64,000 bases of DNA from Mesodorylaimus sp. YZB2_4 (GCA_030248295.1 JASANH010001724.1:682001-746000); one strand, 5' to 3'. Counted from the stretch's first letter, positions 9,655-22,000 are shown. Program-made: numbers and translations. The notes: a model not told the origin generated them from the letters alone.

Positions 9655-11444
9655 TAAGGGATTTTCTGAGAAGTGTTTCGATTTCTGACGTCTGGTCATT
9701 CTGATCTATTCGATTGCAGGTTATACGGATTAATTTGTAAGATAATCGACTTCTAATCTTGTGCACTACAGCAGGGAGAAAACGGCCGAAATAGCCCCGG
9801 GTAACCGCGGCGAATTGGGGATAAAGTGCAGGAGTACCAACATTTGTAACGGACACTACATGTATCAGCAAATCCGGTCACAAAAGTCTAACGCTAAATT
9901 TTTTTTTACGCAATTTTTTCAAGCGAATGGAACCTTTGAAAGAATAATCATGCCCCTTCCTGTTTTTACCCAGGTCATTTTTTCATGTGATATCATTTGT
10001 TGGCAGCAGGTGCAGCTGACCAGGACTCAATAATTATGATTTTTGTTCTTGTCAGGTGCATCTGAGGTCAGATGGACTTTTTAGCTTTCGGCCCCCTACA
10101 GTGCACCTGATGTCTCTCGTCAGAAGAAGCTGCTCCAGTACCCGACATACCTAATGCACTCAAACATATTTCGCGCTGACTCATATTTTGACTTGTTGAA
10201 CGATACGTTCTACGATACGAATTGTGCGCGTTTTCTGAATGAGAATGGATACAAAATTTGGCGGCAATAATGAGAAATTCGAAATTGAACGGATATCAGA
10301 GGGTTTTAAGCCTGGTAGGGCAGATAGAAACTAATATTCAAGCCGTATCATCAGTTGCTCAAAATTTAAAAGCTCAGAGATTTAGAGAAAGCTATGTAAC
10401 TATGCTTGCGTAAAATCTAAGGGTGAGCAAAAAGGATGCGTAGTTCGAAATCAGAAAGGTGTACACACGATTTTCTAAGAAAATTGTTACGAAGATGCTT
10501 CAAGGTGCGTAAAATTTAAAAAAGAAATCCTTCTTTACAGTAAATTATCGCGGGAATAATTCATGCAATTTGAATGCGGCGGGGAATTAAAAATGTGAGT
10601 TGTGAAACAAGTAGAATTTTTAGCACGACTTCTATCAGAATCTTTCCCCACCCACGCATTCATTGATGGCCTTTGAAAGTCGCTTGGATTAGCTAATTCA
10701 GCTTTATTGAGCTCGATATCAAGTTCGACTCCAATCCTGCTTGGTTTTTCGAGTCTATTGCATCTGCGATATTCCATTCTTGGCCAGTCAATGTGCTTTT
10801 GCACTTTTTGTTCATCGGCTTTATTGTGGTTTTATCAGGGCAGGTAGCTTGCTAGCCGTTTCACTCTGTCCTTCGATGGCCAGAACAGACAGGCAACGCC
10901 GTCACCTCCGCCAAAGAATGAAACCAACGTCGTAAAGCCAGAGGTGACCTTTCAATAATTCATTTCTAATTTTGCTCGTAATGGAATTGTTCAAGCAGCA
11001 GACATTGACCAGCCCCCTCCCCCTAGTAAAGAATTAGCCTTTCCCCCATCTAAATCAATAATCCCTGTTGATTCATCGAAATGGAAAAAAAAGTTTATGC
11101 ACATAGGTGCTGCCGTTTTCTCGAATCACATGAAGTTTCCGAAATGAATGAAATACAGTAGATTGTAGAGGAGAAAAAAAGTGCAATTATGTCATAGATT
11201 GCTAGGCATGGCGAGTCTGACACTCATTTTGCGACCTTTGGTTATTTTAAAGCGCGATTTACTGCACAACACACGTCCTTACAAATATACAGTCTATATT
11301 TGAGTAGGGTGAGATATCTTGATCCACAAACCCTGCTACCACTACCTCCATCAACGGATCATTCACACGGATATTAAAGGACAGCCACCCGCACTCAGCC
11401 AAATGATATCTTACCGATCTCACTATCAAATATCCATCTTTCTG
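9655..11444. other. intergenic; weak coding-like traces only
   Basis: A minus-strand ORF at 10535-10804 and a plus-strand stretch around 10850-11140 (FDGQNRQATPSPPP, then AADIDQPPPPSKEL after an in-frame stop near 10952) look mildly coding but match nothing I know and have no paired splice sites I trust. They may be decayed gene or transposon pieces. Confidence 0.25.
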
Positions 11445-13031
11445 TCATTCATCACCATAATCCGGTTTCTCCTTCAGAAAATTCTCTCTTTCCAGTCGTG
11501 TCTTAATGATCATCTCCTTCATATCGCTTAGTTTCTCATCCATTTCTCGTCTCATCTGCTTGATCGATCGTCTCAGTTGTTCCACCGATTCTCCATTCGA
11601 AGGATCAGCAAAGAGTCCTCTCAATCTGTAAACTATTCTTTTCAGCCTCGGGGCCTTTTCGATAGTTTTACCATGCTTTTTTGACGATTGCGGATATTGA
11701 TAGAAGCGAATTAAACAGCCGACAACGTTCAAAATGTTGAATCCGATATAAATTCCCAGATTACCCCCGATTTGAGCGATCAATTGCACAAATTCGTATT
11801 GCTTTCTCTCTTCGAATAAGGAGTACAATCGATCGAAACAACTGAACACAATTCGTGCCCGCTCTTCGTCCGAGCCTGGTGTACGTGCTGTGTGCGCAGT
11901 TGATGCAAAGTAGTTGTTTTTAATACTCGTGCACGGCATGCATTCTGGGTCGTCATCATATTTGAGTAGAGCCAATTCCAATTGCCTTCTGCAAGCTTGA
12001 TAATGCTTTAGTGTACAAAATGGTTTTGCCCAGTCACCGCCAGATTTCTCATTTTGAAAAAAGTATCTTTCCGAAAAAGGTATGCAATCACAAATTTGAC
12101 TTTTGATTCTAGCTTTGACAGCCGTCTCGCATTCATCTTTTGTTGAATATTCATGTTGACACGGTGGAAATCGACTTACGTCAAAAACACCCACATTGGA
12201 AATTTGAACTAAGGTATGTGCCTTCAGCTGTCCGTCTTGAATATCGAATACGAAATAATTAGATGGAAATTTGATATACACTTTGTTAGCTTTGATTGTG
12301 TGGGCGATGCTCGTTTTATCAGGCGGATAATCCACGTGATAAACGTGGCTAGGATCAGTTGGGGTAAGAAATTTTTTGATCGGTGCTTGAAAACAAATTC
12401 GATCGATATCGAGTGAATCAAATGTGATTTGTTCATCAATTGATTTCTCATCAATTTTCTCGCTTTCTACATGTCTAATCATTTTGACGACATGTGCTCG
12501 TAGATCGGTCCAAAATTGGTTGATTACTTTCTCAGCACAAGGACTTGCCAGAAATTCATCAACTACAGTATGATAATCGGAGTAATTCACTGACCACCAG
12601 TGCACCTCGGATGCCAGTCCAGATTTGTCCAAAGTGTCAATATGATCCATAACGAACGAAATTGCTGCAATATCTAATTTATCTTTCAAGGAAAATCGAT
12701 CGATTGGAAAATTTAAATTAGTACGATTACAAAAATTACCACGACTTTTTAAAGTTTTCATGACATTTCCTAATTCCTGTTTATTTAATGGCCAAGCTTC
12801 AGGAAATATTGTCTTGTCCCAATCGTAATACAAACAAATAGTTGGATTTTGTAAAAATGTATAATTATCAGAAGCGAATTCTTGTCGAAGCAGTGTGAAT
12901 CGATTATGATTAATGTAAGAATCGATTATTTTAGTGGCATCCCAAAGCGCAACTGATAAAAGACCAACAAAAAGAATACCATAAACTACACTTTTACAAC
13001 TTTTCGCTCTCGACTCATTCCTTTTGGCCAT
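11445..13031 (-). CDS. DEG/ENaC-type sodium channel subunit, intronless
   Basis: A 528-residue single-exon protein. The first membrane segment is at residues ~14-33 (VVYGILFVGLLSVALW), followed by a ~380-residue ectodomain. The Cys-rich thumb-like block has CQHEYSTKDEC, CDCIPFSE, FCTLKHYQAC and CMPC. The second membrane segment is near residues 417-445 (LIAQIGGNLGIYIGFNILNV). This layout defines amiloride-sensitive DEG/ENaC channels, which act as trimers in the plasma membrane. The C-tail (~80 residues) ends in a charged predicted coiled coil (SIKQMRREMDEKLSDMKEM). Two oddities: the selectivity-filter G-x-S triplet reads GFN, and the usual cytosolic His-Gly gating motif before the first membrane segment is absent because the N terminus has only about 13 residues. 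An in-frame TGA lies six codons upstream of the ATG, so an upstream exon would be needed to supply it. Lack of introns contrasts with the window's multi-exon genes. Ligand or stimulus unknown. Confidence 0.93.
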   Translation of the reverse strand: MAKRNESRAKSCKSVVYGILFVGLLSVALWDATKIIDSYINHNRFTLLRQEFASDNYTFLQNPTICLYYDWDKTIFPEAWPLNKQELGNVMKTLKSRGNFCNRTNLNFPIDRFSLKDKLDIAAISFVMDHIDTLDKSGLASEVHWWSVNYSDYHTVVDEFLASPCAEKVINQFWTDLRAHVVKMIRHVESEKIDEKSIDEQITFDSLDIDRICFQAPIKKFLTPTDPSHVYHVDYPPDKTSIAHTIKANKVYIKFPSNYFVFDIQDGQLKAHTLVQISNVGVFDVSRFPPCQHEYSTKDECETAVKARIKSQICDCIPFSERYFFQNEKSGGDWAKPFCTLKHYQACRRQLELALLKYDDDPECMPCTSIKNNYFASTAHTARTPGSDEERARIVFSCFDRLYSLFEERKQYEFVQLIAQIGGNLGIYIGFNILNVVGCLIRFYQYPQSSKKHGKTIEKAPRLKRIVYRLRGLFADPSNGESVEQLRRSIKQMRREMDEKLSDMKEMIIKTRLERENFLKEKPDYGDE

Positions 13032-14129
13032 TGTTCTATGATTCAGTCACCGCGAGCAGCCTCGTCTATGCATTAGAGTGGCTGAGGCAAGGAGCTCTCA
13101 TCGCCGTGAAGCAATGGCTAATTCAAAGAACACAAATTGAGAATATTGCAGATTCCCCAATAGAGTCTAAAAAATAGGATATTACTGCACAAAAGTTAAT
13201 GAATGGCGATAATCAAGAAATGTGATGGAATAGCGGTTCGAAAGAGAAAATAGCACAAATTAGCTAGTATGCTGGATCTAGCTGACTAGAGCAACAGCGG
13301 GTTCTTTGACTTCACCTCGGCTTAGGACATCATCAGTCATGCAAACACGAAGAGTTGAGGCAGCCAGAGCTCGGCTCCGTGAGCAAGTTGTTGTCTGAAC
13401 CTCCGCGGACCATTTTTCAAAATTGGAAGCGAAAGTCAATGAGTTTGGCAAAAGAGAAGTATCGATTAACAGGTAGAGCTTTCTGGGCAAATGGAAAGCA
13501 CACGCCTGCTCGCTATTTCTCGCAGAAAGCATCAGAACGAGTGATGTAGTTGAGAAGAGACTCAAGGCGGGCGCCGCAGGGGATGGATTGAGTGAAAGAA
13601 CTAAATGACGAGGAGTTTCTGGAAAAGGTATAAATTTAAGTTTTCTCACTTTAGGTTTCTAATTCTAATTTCGTGTCGCACAAGACTCGTCAAATTAATG
13701 ACATTTTCCGAAGGCAGTGACACTTGGAAACAGGCCCAGCGAATATACCTCAGGGAACATTGCAAACGTGACACATATTTGCGGACACAATGTCACGAAA
13801 ACTTGGTATCCATAATTTCTCACAAAGATTTTCTAAGTAGCTCAAGCAATACCGTGTCTCCGCTCAGCAGGCTCTTCAAAAAAGGCCGGTCAGAAACTCT
13901 CTGGTCTTAAACTATATTTTACCGTTTTGAAGGATTTGTTATTTGCAGATTGCGACTTTCATAGCTAATTTTTTCTTCCGATCCTTGCCTAAGGTTTTTG
14001 CAAAGTGTGTAAAACAACGTTTCAGATCCTCTACTGCGAATTGTGACTGACAAGACAACATCGCCAAACGCTATTGTAATTATCGACAAATGCAATGTCA
14101 GGAGTGCTAGGTCGGCCAAAACTCTCACA
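13032..14129. other. intergenic; possible decayed coding segment at 13340-13620
   Basis: On the plus strand, broken frames near 13340-13620 give a helical, charged pattern (RRVEAARARLREQ, SKLEAKVNEFGKREVS) interrupted by stops. This suggests an old coiled-coil exon or pseudogene, but no family is recognised. Nothing else is seen. Confidence 0.2.
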
Positions 14130-14576
14130 AGGGAACATCGCCAACCGTTAAGCCGAATTTTGGAAAACCAAAAATTGTAGTTTGTTCCCACGTGCAAAAG
14201 AAAGCTCTGTGCAAAATATTAGAGGCGTCTGGCCAACTGGTCAGTCGTGATCAGCGCGTAGGGTACATTGAAATTTTCAAATTCTGCTGAATTGTTTCAG
14301 TTTTCTCAAGAAAAACCCCCAAACCCGAGTGTTAGAAGCTTAAACTCGAAACTCCAAACTCCAAACCCAACAACCTAGTTTGGAAAAAGCTCTGCATGTT
14401 TTTTCTTAACGCTCAGCTTCGTTAACACACAAAAATTCGGGACTTTAGACGCTGACCACTGCTGACCAGTTGGCCAGACGCCTCCGATATTTTGCACAGA
14501 GCTTTCTTTTGTACCTAGGAATATACTACAATTCTGGTTTCTGAAAGTTCGACTTAGCCCTTGGCGATGTTCCCTT
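14130..14576. mobile_element. inverted-repeat element (447 bp)
   Basis: Arms of about 130 bp are inverted: AAGGGAACATCGCCAA at the left end and TTGGCGATGTTCCCTT at the right. Inside each arm are AGAAAGCTCTGTGCAAAATA and GGCGTCTGGCCAACTGGTCAG or their complements. Related partial copies lie at 53140-53410 and 54768-54905. No convincing target duplication is visible. Confidence 0.75.
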
Positions 14577-14661
14577 AAGTTAGTTGTGGCCCAGTCTCCC
14601 TAGCTAGAGATAGAAGGGAAGTAAGAAACTGACAGAAATTATATTTACGTACATTTCCTGG

Positions 14662-14940
14662 CTAAAACTGACGCATACACAGCAAATACTCACTCGTTGT
14701 CCTAAACACGAAGCTCTCCGAAAGTTGTTCCAAACACCCTTGGAGTACGTGGAATTGAGTCAATGAGCACCGCTTTTCGCCTTCTGTGCTCTCCCCAAAG
14801 CACAGTGTTCGTGGGTTGGCCAAGAGACATACATTATGTGTTTTATGGCACACGGGGCAAAACTGCTTGAGCATTCCCGGCTCAACAGTTGGAAAATTGA
14901 GTATTTGCAATTTTAATAACTTTTCCAGACCATTGATGCA
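14662..14940 (-). repeat. dispersed coding-like Cys repeat, copy 1
   Basis: The minus frame reads FCPVCHKTHNVCLLANP then CFGESTEGEKRCSLTQFHVL. A segment at 41090-41231 on the plus strand encodes a related pattern (CGERVEGESCSLMNKFRVL). DNA similarity is strongest over about 50 bp ending in the CAAGGG string. It could be an exon of a transposon gene or a dispersed zinc-binding motif. Confidence 0.4.
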
Positions 14941-14949
14941 GACCCTTTC

Positions 14950-15341
14950 AAATTATCATCTCGAAACTAGATGATGTATCAGAGCTACCAATGTCTGTAG
15001 ACAATATAACTAGTAAAATATCAAGTTACCTTACCGAAAAAACCCTGCCAGAAATAGATATGCCTAAATGGGAAAGAGTAAAATGGTGGCCACATTGCTT
15101 CAATTGCTTGAAAATCACAAAGGCGGGAGATGATATGAGTAGTTTCGCTCAGTGTTTACTCGCTCTTTTAAATAGTATCCTAAGAATTCTGGTTGCACTA
15201 TTGAAAAAAGCGAATGAAAACCAAACCAATGACATGAGGAAGAAGCTAATTGGGAATTGCGCAGGTGACATAACCAATACTTGCATTCTCAGACGAGCTC
15301 AAGCTCGAATGTCCTCAAACTCCCGAGATGACGGGGCTTAA
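14950..15341 (+). CDS. unrecognised ORF, possible exon
   Basis: The open frame runs from just upstream of ATG 14991 through LPEIDMPKWERVKWWPHC to a hydrophobic helix LLALLNSILRILVALL and ends at 15341. An acceptor-like TTTTCCAG precedes it, but in a frame that meets a stop; a possible donor GCAG|GTGAC sits near 15264. No family is recognised. It adjoins the Cys repeat on the opposite strand, so it may belong to a transposon. Confidence 0.2.
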
Positions 15342-17989
15342 AAATATATGAAATACTAGTGATAACCTTTGCGTTGAAAAAGCAGATATGCTAATGACTT
15401 TTCGGACACATTAGACCGAGGACATCCCTGTAGAATACTACACCAAGGCACACAGCCTTTGAGAGGAACGATCGTTAGTCAGGCTGGGGGACATGACATG
15501 GCTTACTTGATGGAATTTAATTAATGTGTTTACTCGAATATGTTCCGCAGGGGCCCAAGTCGAAGTTCGCGACGTGCTTACCGCAGTTTTTCTTCGCACT
15601 GCTTAAACTATAGATTAGATTCAGTTAAGATAGAAAGCTCAAAGAGTTTTCTGATATAAACTTTGTGGGTTCGAAATTTATTCAAAACCTAGTCAAAAAT
15701 TGCAATCTAATCCCTCTTGGAGACTTGAACAAACATGGCAAACAGCTAAAATTTGGAGTGGAGAGTAGACGCCTGCACCTTTGTGACCAGAATCAGTCAA
15801 ATTTGTAACTAGAGTTTGACTGATTCTAGTCCCACAAGGAAGTCATGGCTTAATGTGTCTGACATGTTTCCAATCAGATCTTCAAAAATCCTTTAGATGT
15901 ACTGTAGAACCGAAAAATTCAACGATCGATTTCGGCCTTAGGATGGAAAATGGCAAGTATCCCGTGAGCTGAAATATTCCAGGTACTGTATGGTCCCTGA
16001 GGGTGGGGCATCGACTGTGGCCGTGGTTACCAACAGCACCAAAATCCTACTGCATCCCAGCAGTTTTGCACTCGTTCATAAACAAGGGGCAGCGAGAGTA
16101 AGGGATGTAAAAGATACCTATCATCACCTTTTGCAGTAGACTTCCATTGCGGCAGAATCTAACATGACCCTGTACAGTAGAGCAGTCGTGAGAGATTTCC
16201 CTGCGTGTGCAAAGCTTCATTACCACCAGCAAAGAAAAGTAGGTAATACGTATTTTTCGGGAAGTAGACAAATGAGTTGCGTTCAAGAATATATTCAGGG
16301 TGAAAATTTTTATGACTTTGTCCTGCCGCATGTTCGAAATGACTTGGACGTTTAATACATTTTGTATTCGATTGTATTCAAGGATTCCTGACTACTTCAT
16401 GTAGAAACCTCGTTATTCCAATGTGGACCAAGCGCAGCTTCCACAAGGATTTGCCTAGACCCTCGTGGAGGGCGTGGACTCTTGCGAATCCACAATGGAT
16501 CCCTTGTGGATCCATTGTGGAGAAAGGAATCTGAGTACACCGCAGTAGGATGACAACCATGTCAGCAATCCGCATGACTGGAACCAGCCACCCAAGTACA
16601 GCCTCCCACCCCGTCAACCGGTCGCAACATTTTCCTCCCGTCAAAGCTCGTTATCCTGCTTAAAATAATCAGTTTGTGACGAAGGTAACATAGCAACGCA
16701 AATGTGCCGGCCTGTGAGAGAACCAAGCAACTTTTTAATTATTCCATTTTCTCGAAATTAGACTCGAGTCTATGCCATTTGAACCAGAAGGTCAAAAGAG
16801 AGTCATTTAGGGGTGATCTCAAAGTGGCATACTTCTACGCTTCGTCCTTGCAAGTTCTGACGACCACCAAAAAACGCACCCTAAAAACGGTGCATCGACT
16901 ATTTTTTAGTCCAAAAGCCTGATGCGTTTCTGGCAGAAGAGGACATAGGCGCGGGATTATGTAATATATCAAAATAATGTGTTAAAAGATTTTTTTGACT
17001 TTTCTCATTAAAAAAAGTATTCGCGGATAATTCTTTAAGAAGAGTTTTTGGCGCAAAGGCCTTGGGAGGACAAAAAATGTTTCTCCGCTATTGCGCCTGT
17101 CGATATCTTGTGCACAGTGAGCAAAGACCAGAGTGGGCTAAATTTCCGCGCAATCCCATCCCTATAACCAAACACTAGACAGAAAAAAATGCAGGATATG
17201 ATGAACTGATAAATACTAACTACCCAAAAAAGGATATGATCGAAAAAACAGTGGAGAAGCTAAGGATATGAAAGCTACTAAGACGAAATCCATATTCACT
17301 GGACATTCAGCACTATGTCTAACAGTTTCAGGAAAAGGGAGGAAGAGAATGCAATCCATATCCTGGCCTTCCTTTACTTTGCTTGTATGGAGCATCTTAT
17401 TCGCAAAAAATTCAATTTACAAAGGTTTTTTTCTAACCGTGTTTGGAAAGAGCACTTGTAGCATTGATTACCACCAGTTGGTTCCTTGCATAGAATGGGG
17501 AGAAATACTCGAGGGACCTCAGAAAACGGATCCTAGACGAGGATAAAAAACTGAAAACTGCTCTGATTCCTTTAAAAAAATTGAGCCGAAGAAGAAAAAA
17601 CCTACATTTTACTTTGTCATTGGAAAAATATGTGCTAGAAAGAAATTATTATCATGCTATGCTGGGTTAAACTTTTTTGGGTTCGAAATTCTCACCCGCG
17701 TCACAAATACACAGTATATACACATTTTCCTTGGATATGGCCATTGACAGCCAAAAAGCATGACTTTTTAGTCCTTGATGGCAATAAACGGGCCAAAACT
17801 CATTTGGTTTCCAAGGTAACTAACTCTAAGACCTTCGATGGCGTGCTTACAAAGTGGCCGGCTTTAGACAAAAAAAAAATTTTTTTAAATTGCACCAGCA
17901 ACAGCGACACCAAGGAGAATTACTACAGTAGCAGATTCACGGCGCTCTAAGCTTCCTTTAACTTTTTTGGAGTATCATTTGATTGAGGA
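15342..17989. other. intergenic, no gene recognised
   Basis: Contains only scattered short ORFs (60-98 codons) without recognisable motifs, one perfect hairpin at 16489-16521, and AT-rich sequence. Confidence 0.4.
16489..16521. repeat. perfect 14-bp hairpin
   Basis: TCCACAATGGATCC (16489-16502) pairs with GGATCCATTGTGGA (16508-16521) around a five-base loop. No role can be assigned. Confidence 0.7.
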
Positions 17990-18034
17990 TGTGATCTGTT
18001 TCTGGTATTTAGAGGATACCAGAAACAGATCACA
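17990..18034. repeat. perfect 19-bp hairpin
   Basis: TGTGATCTGTTTCTGGTAT (17990-18008) pairs without mismatch with 18016-18034 across a seven-base loop. Pairing stops abruptly at both outer ends. It could be a small foldback element or a structured RNA. It is too short for a normal microRNA precursor. Confidence 0.75.
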
Positions 18035-18358
18035 ATTAATTTTACAATGACGCGCGCAAAATCGGACTTCTTCTGCCCAAACACAAGTCTCATCAAAATA
18101 CTGTCAACATGCCCCTTTTCATTGACGTCAGTGTTTTAACTTTCTGCTTGTCAATTTTTCAATCTTGCTTGACATTGTTGACATTCTAGACACTCCAGTA
18201 GTGCAGGTGCTTTCTGACGTCGTGTCTGGTACAGTTTTTAGGTTGGGAAAAATGTGAGTGTCATCGGAGACTGATGCAGCGTTCATTTACCTACAGTCGC
18301 ATCCTGTGATCGTGGTTAATACCATTCCTTAAAGCGCTAGAACTTGCAGCTTTGCAGC

Positions 18359-18530
18359 TAAGAAGTAACGGTATAATTAACGATATCATATCGTTTTTTT
18401 GGACGAATATCGTTATCGTTAGCTTTATTTTAAAAAATATCGTTATCGTAATCGTTTCGTTAACGACGTTGAAAAGATGTCGTTAACGACATGGTATCGT
18501 TATCGTTAACGCTATATACGCTACTTCTTA
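18359..18530. mobile_element. inverted-repeat element with ATCGTT arrays (172 bp)
   Basis: Ends TAAGAAGTAACGGTATA and TATACGCTACTTCTTA are inverted. The body is built mostly of ATCGTT/ATCGTTA and its complement AACGAT. No 8-bp duplication flanks it; a TA dinucleotide target cannot be excluded. Confidence 0.65.
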
Positions 18531-19040
18531 CCATTGGTCGGTAACCTAGGACGGGTTTGACCTCACCCGTATCCTTCAATGTACATTAGTCGGCAACCTT
18601 GGACATATGGCAACCTAGGATACTACGTCTGACGCTGACATTGAGGTCATTGAGGTCATTTCCAACACTGTTTTACGAAGTGCAGAGCTGAAACTGAAAC
18701 TTTGAGCAGGAATATTTTTTCAGTATGATTTAAAATTAGAGTCCATAAAAGGCCACAAACCAAGGGTAGTCAGGGTGGTCCTCGAGTAGCTTCGACAAAG
18801 CTGTTCTCTGCCTGTTATTCGAAGATCCTGAAGCAGCTTCTCACCCGCTCCTTGTTTGCCGTCAGTGCTCACCAAAACATTGCACCGCAAGGACAAACGT
18901 AAAATAGTTAAGCATCTGTCTAAACTCGACAACTGACCAAACAAAGAACAAAAATTCAGGTACTTTTATAGCGTGTATAGCGAGACGTAAAACCATGACT
19001 TTTTCTAACCTGAACTTTCGTACTGACTGACTGACTAAAA
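18531..19040. other. upstream region of the trypsin gene
   Basis: Contains three spaced copies of a CAACCTAGGA-like string (18542, 18592, 18611). A TATA-like CTTTTATAGCG near 18963, about 75 bp before the ATG at 19041, may be the core promoter. No gene is seen. Confidence 0.3.
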
Positions 19041-22000
19041 ATGGTCAGGGCGTTGTATTTTATATTATTGAAAACTTTGTGGTTTGCTTTCCTTATTTGG
19101 GAATGTTATGGCGAATTGTTTGATGTAAGTCCATATTCTGGTAAATGTTATTCAAAATGTAATTGTTATTTTTTCTCTAAATTGTGATTTTCATTTTCCC
19201 GATGATTTTGATTTTTAATTGTTAGCTTGATTCGAAAATGCTTGATACGAAGTCTTTTCAGGACCACTCCGTTTTCGTGGAAACTCTCACTGACGCCGAT
19301 GTGCAGGCAGCTAATCAGAAAATTCATCAGTTGTTTTCGATTTCAAGGTCGAAGCGGCAATTGGGTAGTCACTGGCAATGGGGAGGTTTTTCGCCCTGGG
19401 GTGCACCGAAGCCGATACAACTCCCCAAGCTGCCTCCCGTTCCACTCTCCCCTCAGCCGTCATCACCATCCCAGGCAGGACAACAAATGAAATGCACAAT
19501 GACAAAATTTGATGGAATTTATTATTATGGAAAATTAAATGCAGTGGCAAAAAATGTTGAGAATATGAACGTGTGCGTGGGGGTGTGCTGGCAGCTGAGG
19601 GTCAAAGGTCGTCGATGTGGGTCAGTCAATTATCTGAAGAAGGAAACCAAATGCGAAATCATGGATGATCAGTTGAATACGCAGAAAACTTATACATTGA
19701 GATATTTAGCTGAAAATGATCCAAATGCAGTTTATATCGTGCCGATTACTTGCGATGAACGTAAGTTTAGAAAGAGCATTTGCGTTATTCTTGGGCCCAT
19801 AGCCTTTTCCCCGTGGGTTCCTTCTGTAATAATAGCAGAGGGAGCGCTTTCGTTTTCGGTTTTTGGTGAAGTAGTCTTAAATAACGGCATGAATTATGGC
19901 CATTTCCAAATGATCAGTAAGTAGGAGCCCACGAAAAAAGGCGATATAAGGCTAGCCTGCTCTGGAACAACCGTCTAGGGTCGTGGTTCGATCTTCATTC
20001 GCTCCACCGAGCTTGATCCCAAGATTTAGAAAAAGGAGTTTTTCAGGTGGCTCCCCATCGAAGCTAACAACAGAAGCACCCCCTCCACCAGAAGAAGGTG
20101 AATTGGCGCCCCCAGGCAGTTGCGGTCATACTTTCTTTGAGCCTCGTGTCAGTGATGATGTGCTGGTGGGAAGATCTAGTCCACGTATTATTGGTGGTGC
20201 TGAGGCGAGACCGCATTCGTTCCCTTGGCTGGTCGGTTTCCAAGACGATGGGGAACACTTCTGCGGTGGGACCCTGATTCGAGTTAGTCCAACGAAAGAA
20301 GAATCAGATATCGTGGTCACAGCGTCCCATTGCCTTCAGGACAGGTGAGGGTGCAGAGATGATTATCGAGACATTTCGGTCACAGCAGAAAAATGTGACC
20401 CTGTTCGCTACGCCCAAATCAGATCAGATTTTGACAATTCGACATTGACACTGACCATCGAGGATGTGCCTCATACCACATACTTTACTCAATGCCCAAG
20501 CAAATACATGCACTCGATGTGAAAGAGACACCGAGTTAATCGCGCTGAATTTTCAGCGCTCTGTGCATTTTATCCTTAGAAGTGATTTGCTTTATTTGCA
20601 GTCCTCGCAATCTCAAATTACTAGTGGGTGGCCACAATTTGGGCGTCCCAGCACCTGGTCAAAAGAAGCTGTCATCTGCAAAGTACGTCATGCATCCCGA
20701 GTATAATCGGCAGACGACCAATAATGACATCGCAATCGTCAAATTGAACGAGACTGTCAAATTCACCCGCAGAATTCAACCAGCCTGCCTGCCTGATTAT
20801 GGCGAACCAGTGAAAGAAGGCCTGACTGCCATCGTAGCTGGCTGGGGCTCCATGCAAGGTAGGTCTCCTTTTTCGATGAGTGCGCTGGCGAGATAAATTG
20901 TCAAATGGGTGCATTTGGACTCTGTGCGAGGCGCTGCAGTTTAGGGCCTGCATGGTGTAACTAGCACTTTGGGCCAGCAATAGGGGCGCGGGTTCGACTT
21001 CCACTCGGGGAAAGTTCTCTATTCTCTTTCTTGACATGGATATGTGATTTCGATCACGTCAGTTTGGACGCTGATCCCACACCAGAAGAGCTGAGTGTGA
21101 CAGTCGTGGAGCGTACAATTCTCGCCTTTCTCCTCTGCTCACCCATAACTGCTTGTCGGTGGTGCAGCAGTTCAGCGTCCGTTCAGTATCCGCTTGGCGG
21201 CAGGGAGTAACTGTCGCAGGCTCAGTCCACAACGTTGACTGCTAGTTTAAAACTCACAACCTCTCGATGAAGTCGGCTAGGTCTTGGGTAATACCGGGGG
21301 CGCCGCCACAGCGGCCGCGAAGGTGCGGCGGTTCGGCATTCGTCTCTCCGTATTGCTTGGGAGCGAGTGGCTGGACTCGTCCGGGGTTCAATCCCCAGTG
21401 ATGGAGGTCGTTTTGCGAACCATAAACCCTCGTCGACCTTGCACGCCAGCCCGTGGGTGACTTACCTGGTACCGTAGAGGTGCTCCGAGTGGAGAGACGG
21501 ACGCCAAACGAGGAGGCAGTCTCGGCTGTCGAGCACCGACAGGGTTCAAAGCCTGCCATCGTTCGAGGAAGTCGGTGCCTAGTCCAGGATGCTCTCTCGC
21601 GTGGAGGTGCTCCCAGTGGAGACACGCAGAGGGAAGCTGGTGTGTGTGCCGGTCCCCGCACAGCCTTGCTTAGAAGGTTTGACTGCTGGCCGGCTAGAGG
21701 CAAAAAGGGCTTCGACCCACAAAAATAAATGAAAAAAGAAAGGGGGCATCTCAATGGTTAGGGGCGCCGCCACCTAACCATCGAGATGCCGAGTGCGGTC
21801 TAAACTCCGAATGATCAGACGGTCCAGAAGAGTTTAAGACCGAGGCGATGGTTCTGCCAAGTCAAATTTTCTTGCGCGCAAGTCAGATGTGAATGCGTTT
21901 GAAAGAGAGTGGAAAACTGCCGATTAGTAGGATTCCACCTTGTTTGCGTTGAAGTTGTATTCCCGCTGGATAGGCTCCCCTCAGGCAGTCCAACAAATTT

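Noticed and set aside
9900..9910. T9 and other A/T homopolymers
   Set aside because: Expected in AT-rich sequence; only G/C runs are exceptional.
12216..12454. ORFs on both strands inside the DEG/ENaC gene
   Set aside because: Shadows of the real 528-codon frame.
21300..21400. Functional tRNA gene
   Set aside because: The T-arm is good but no acceptor stem closes, and three related copies share the same non-tRNA body, so it is a SINE.
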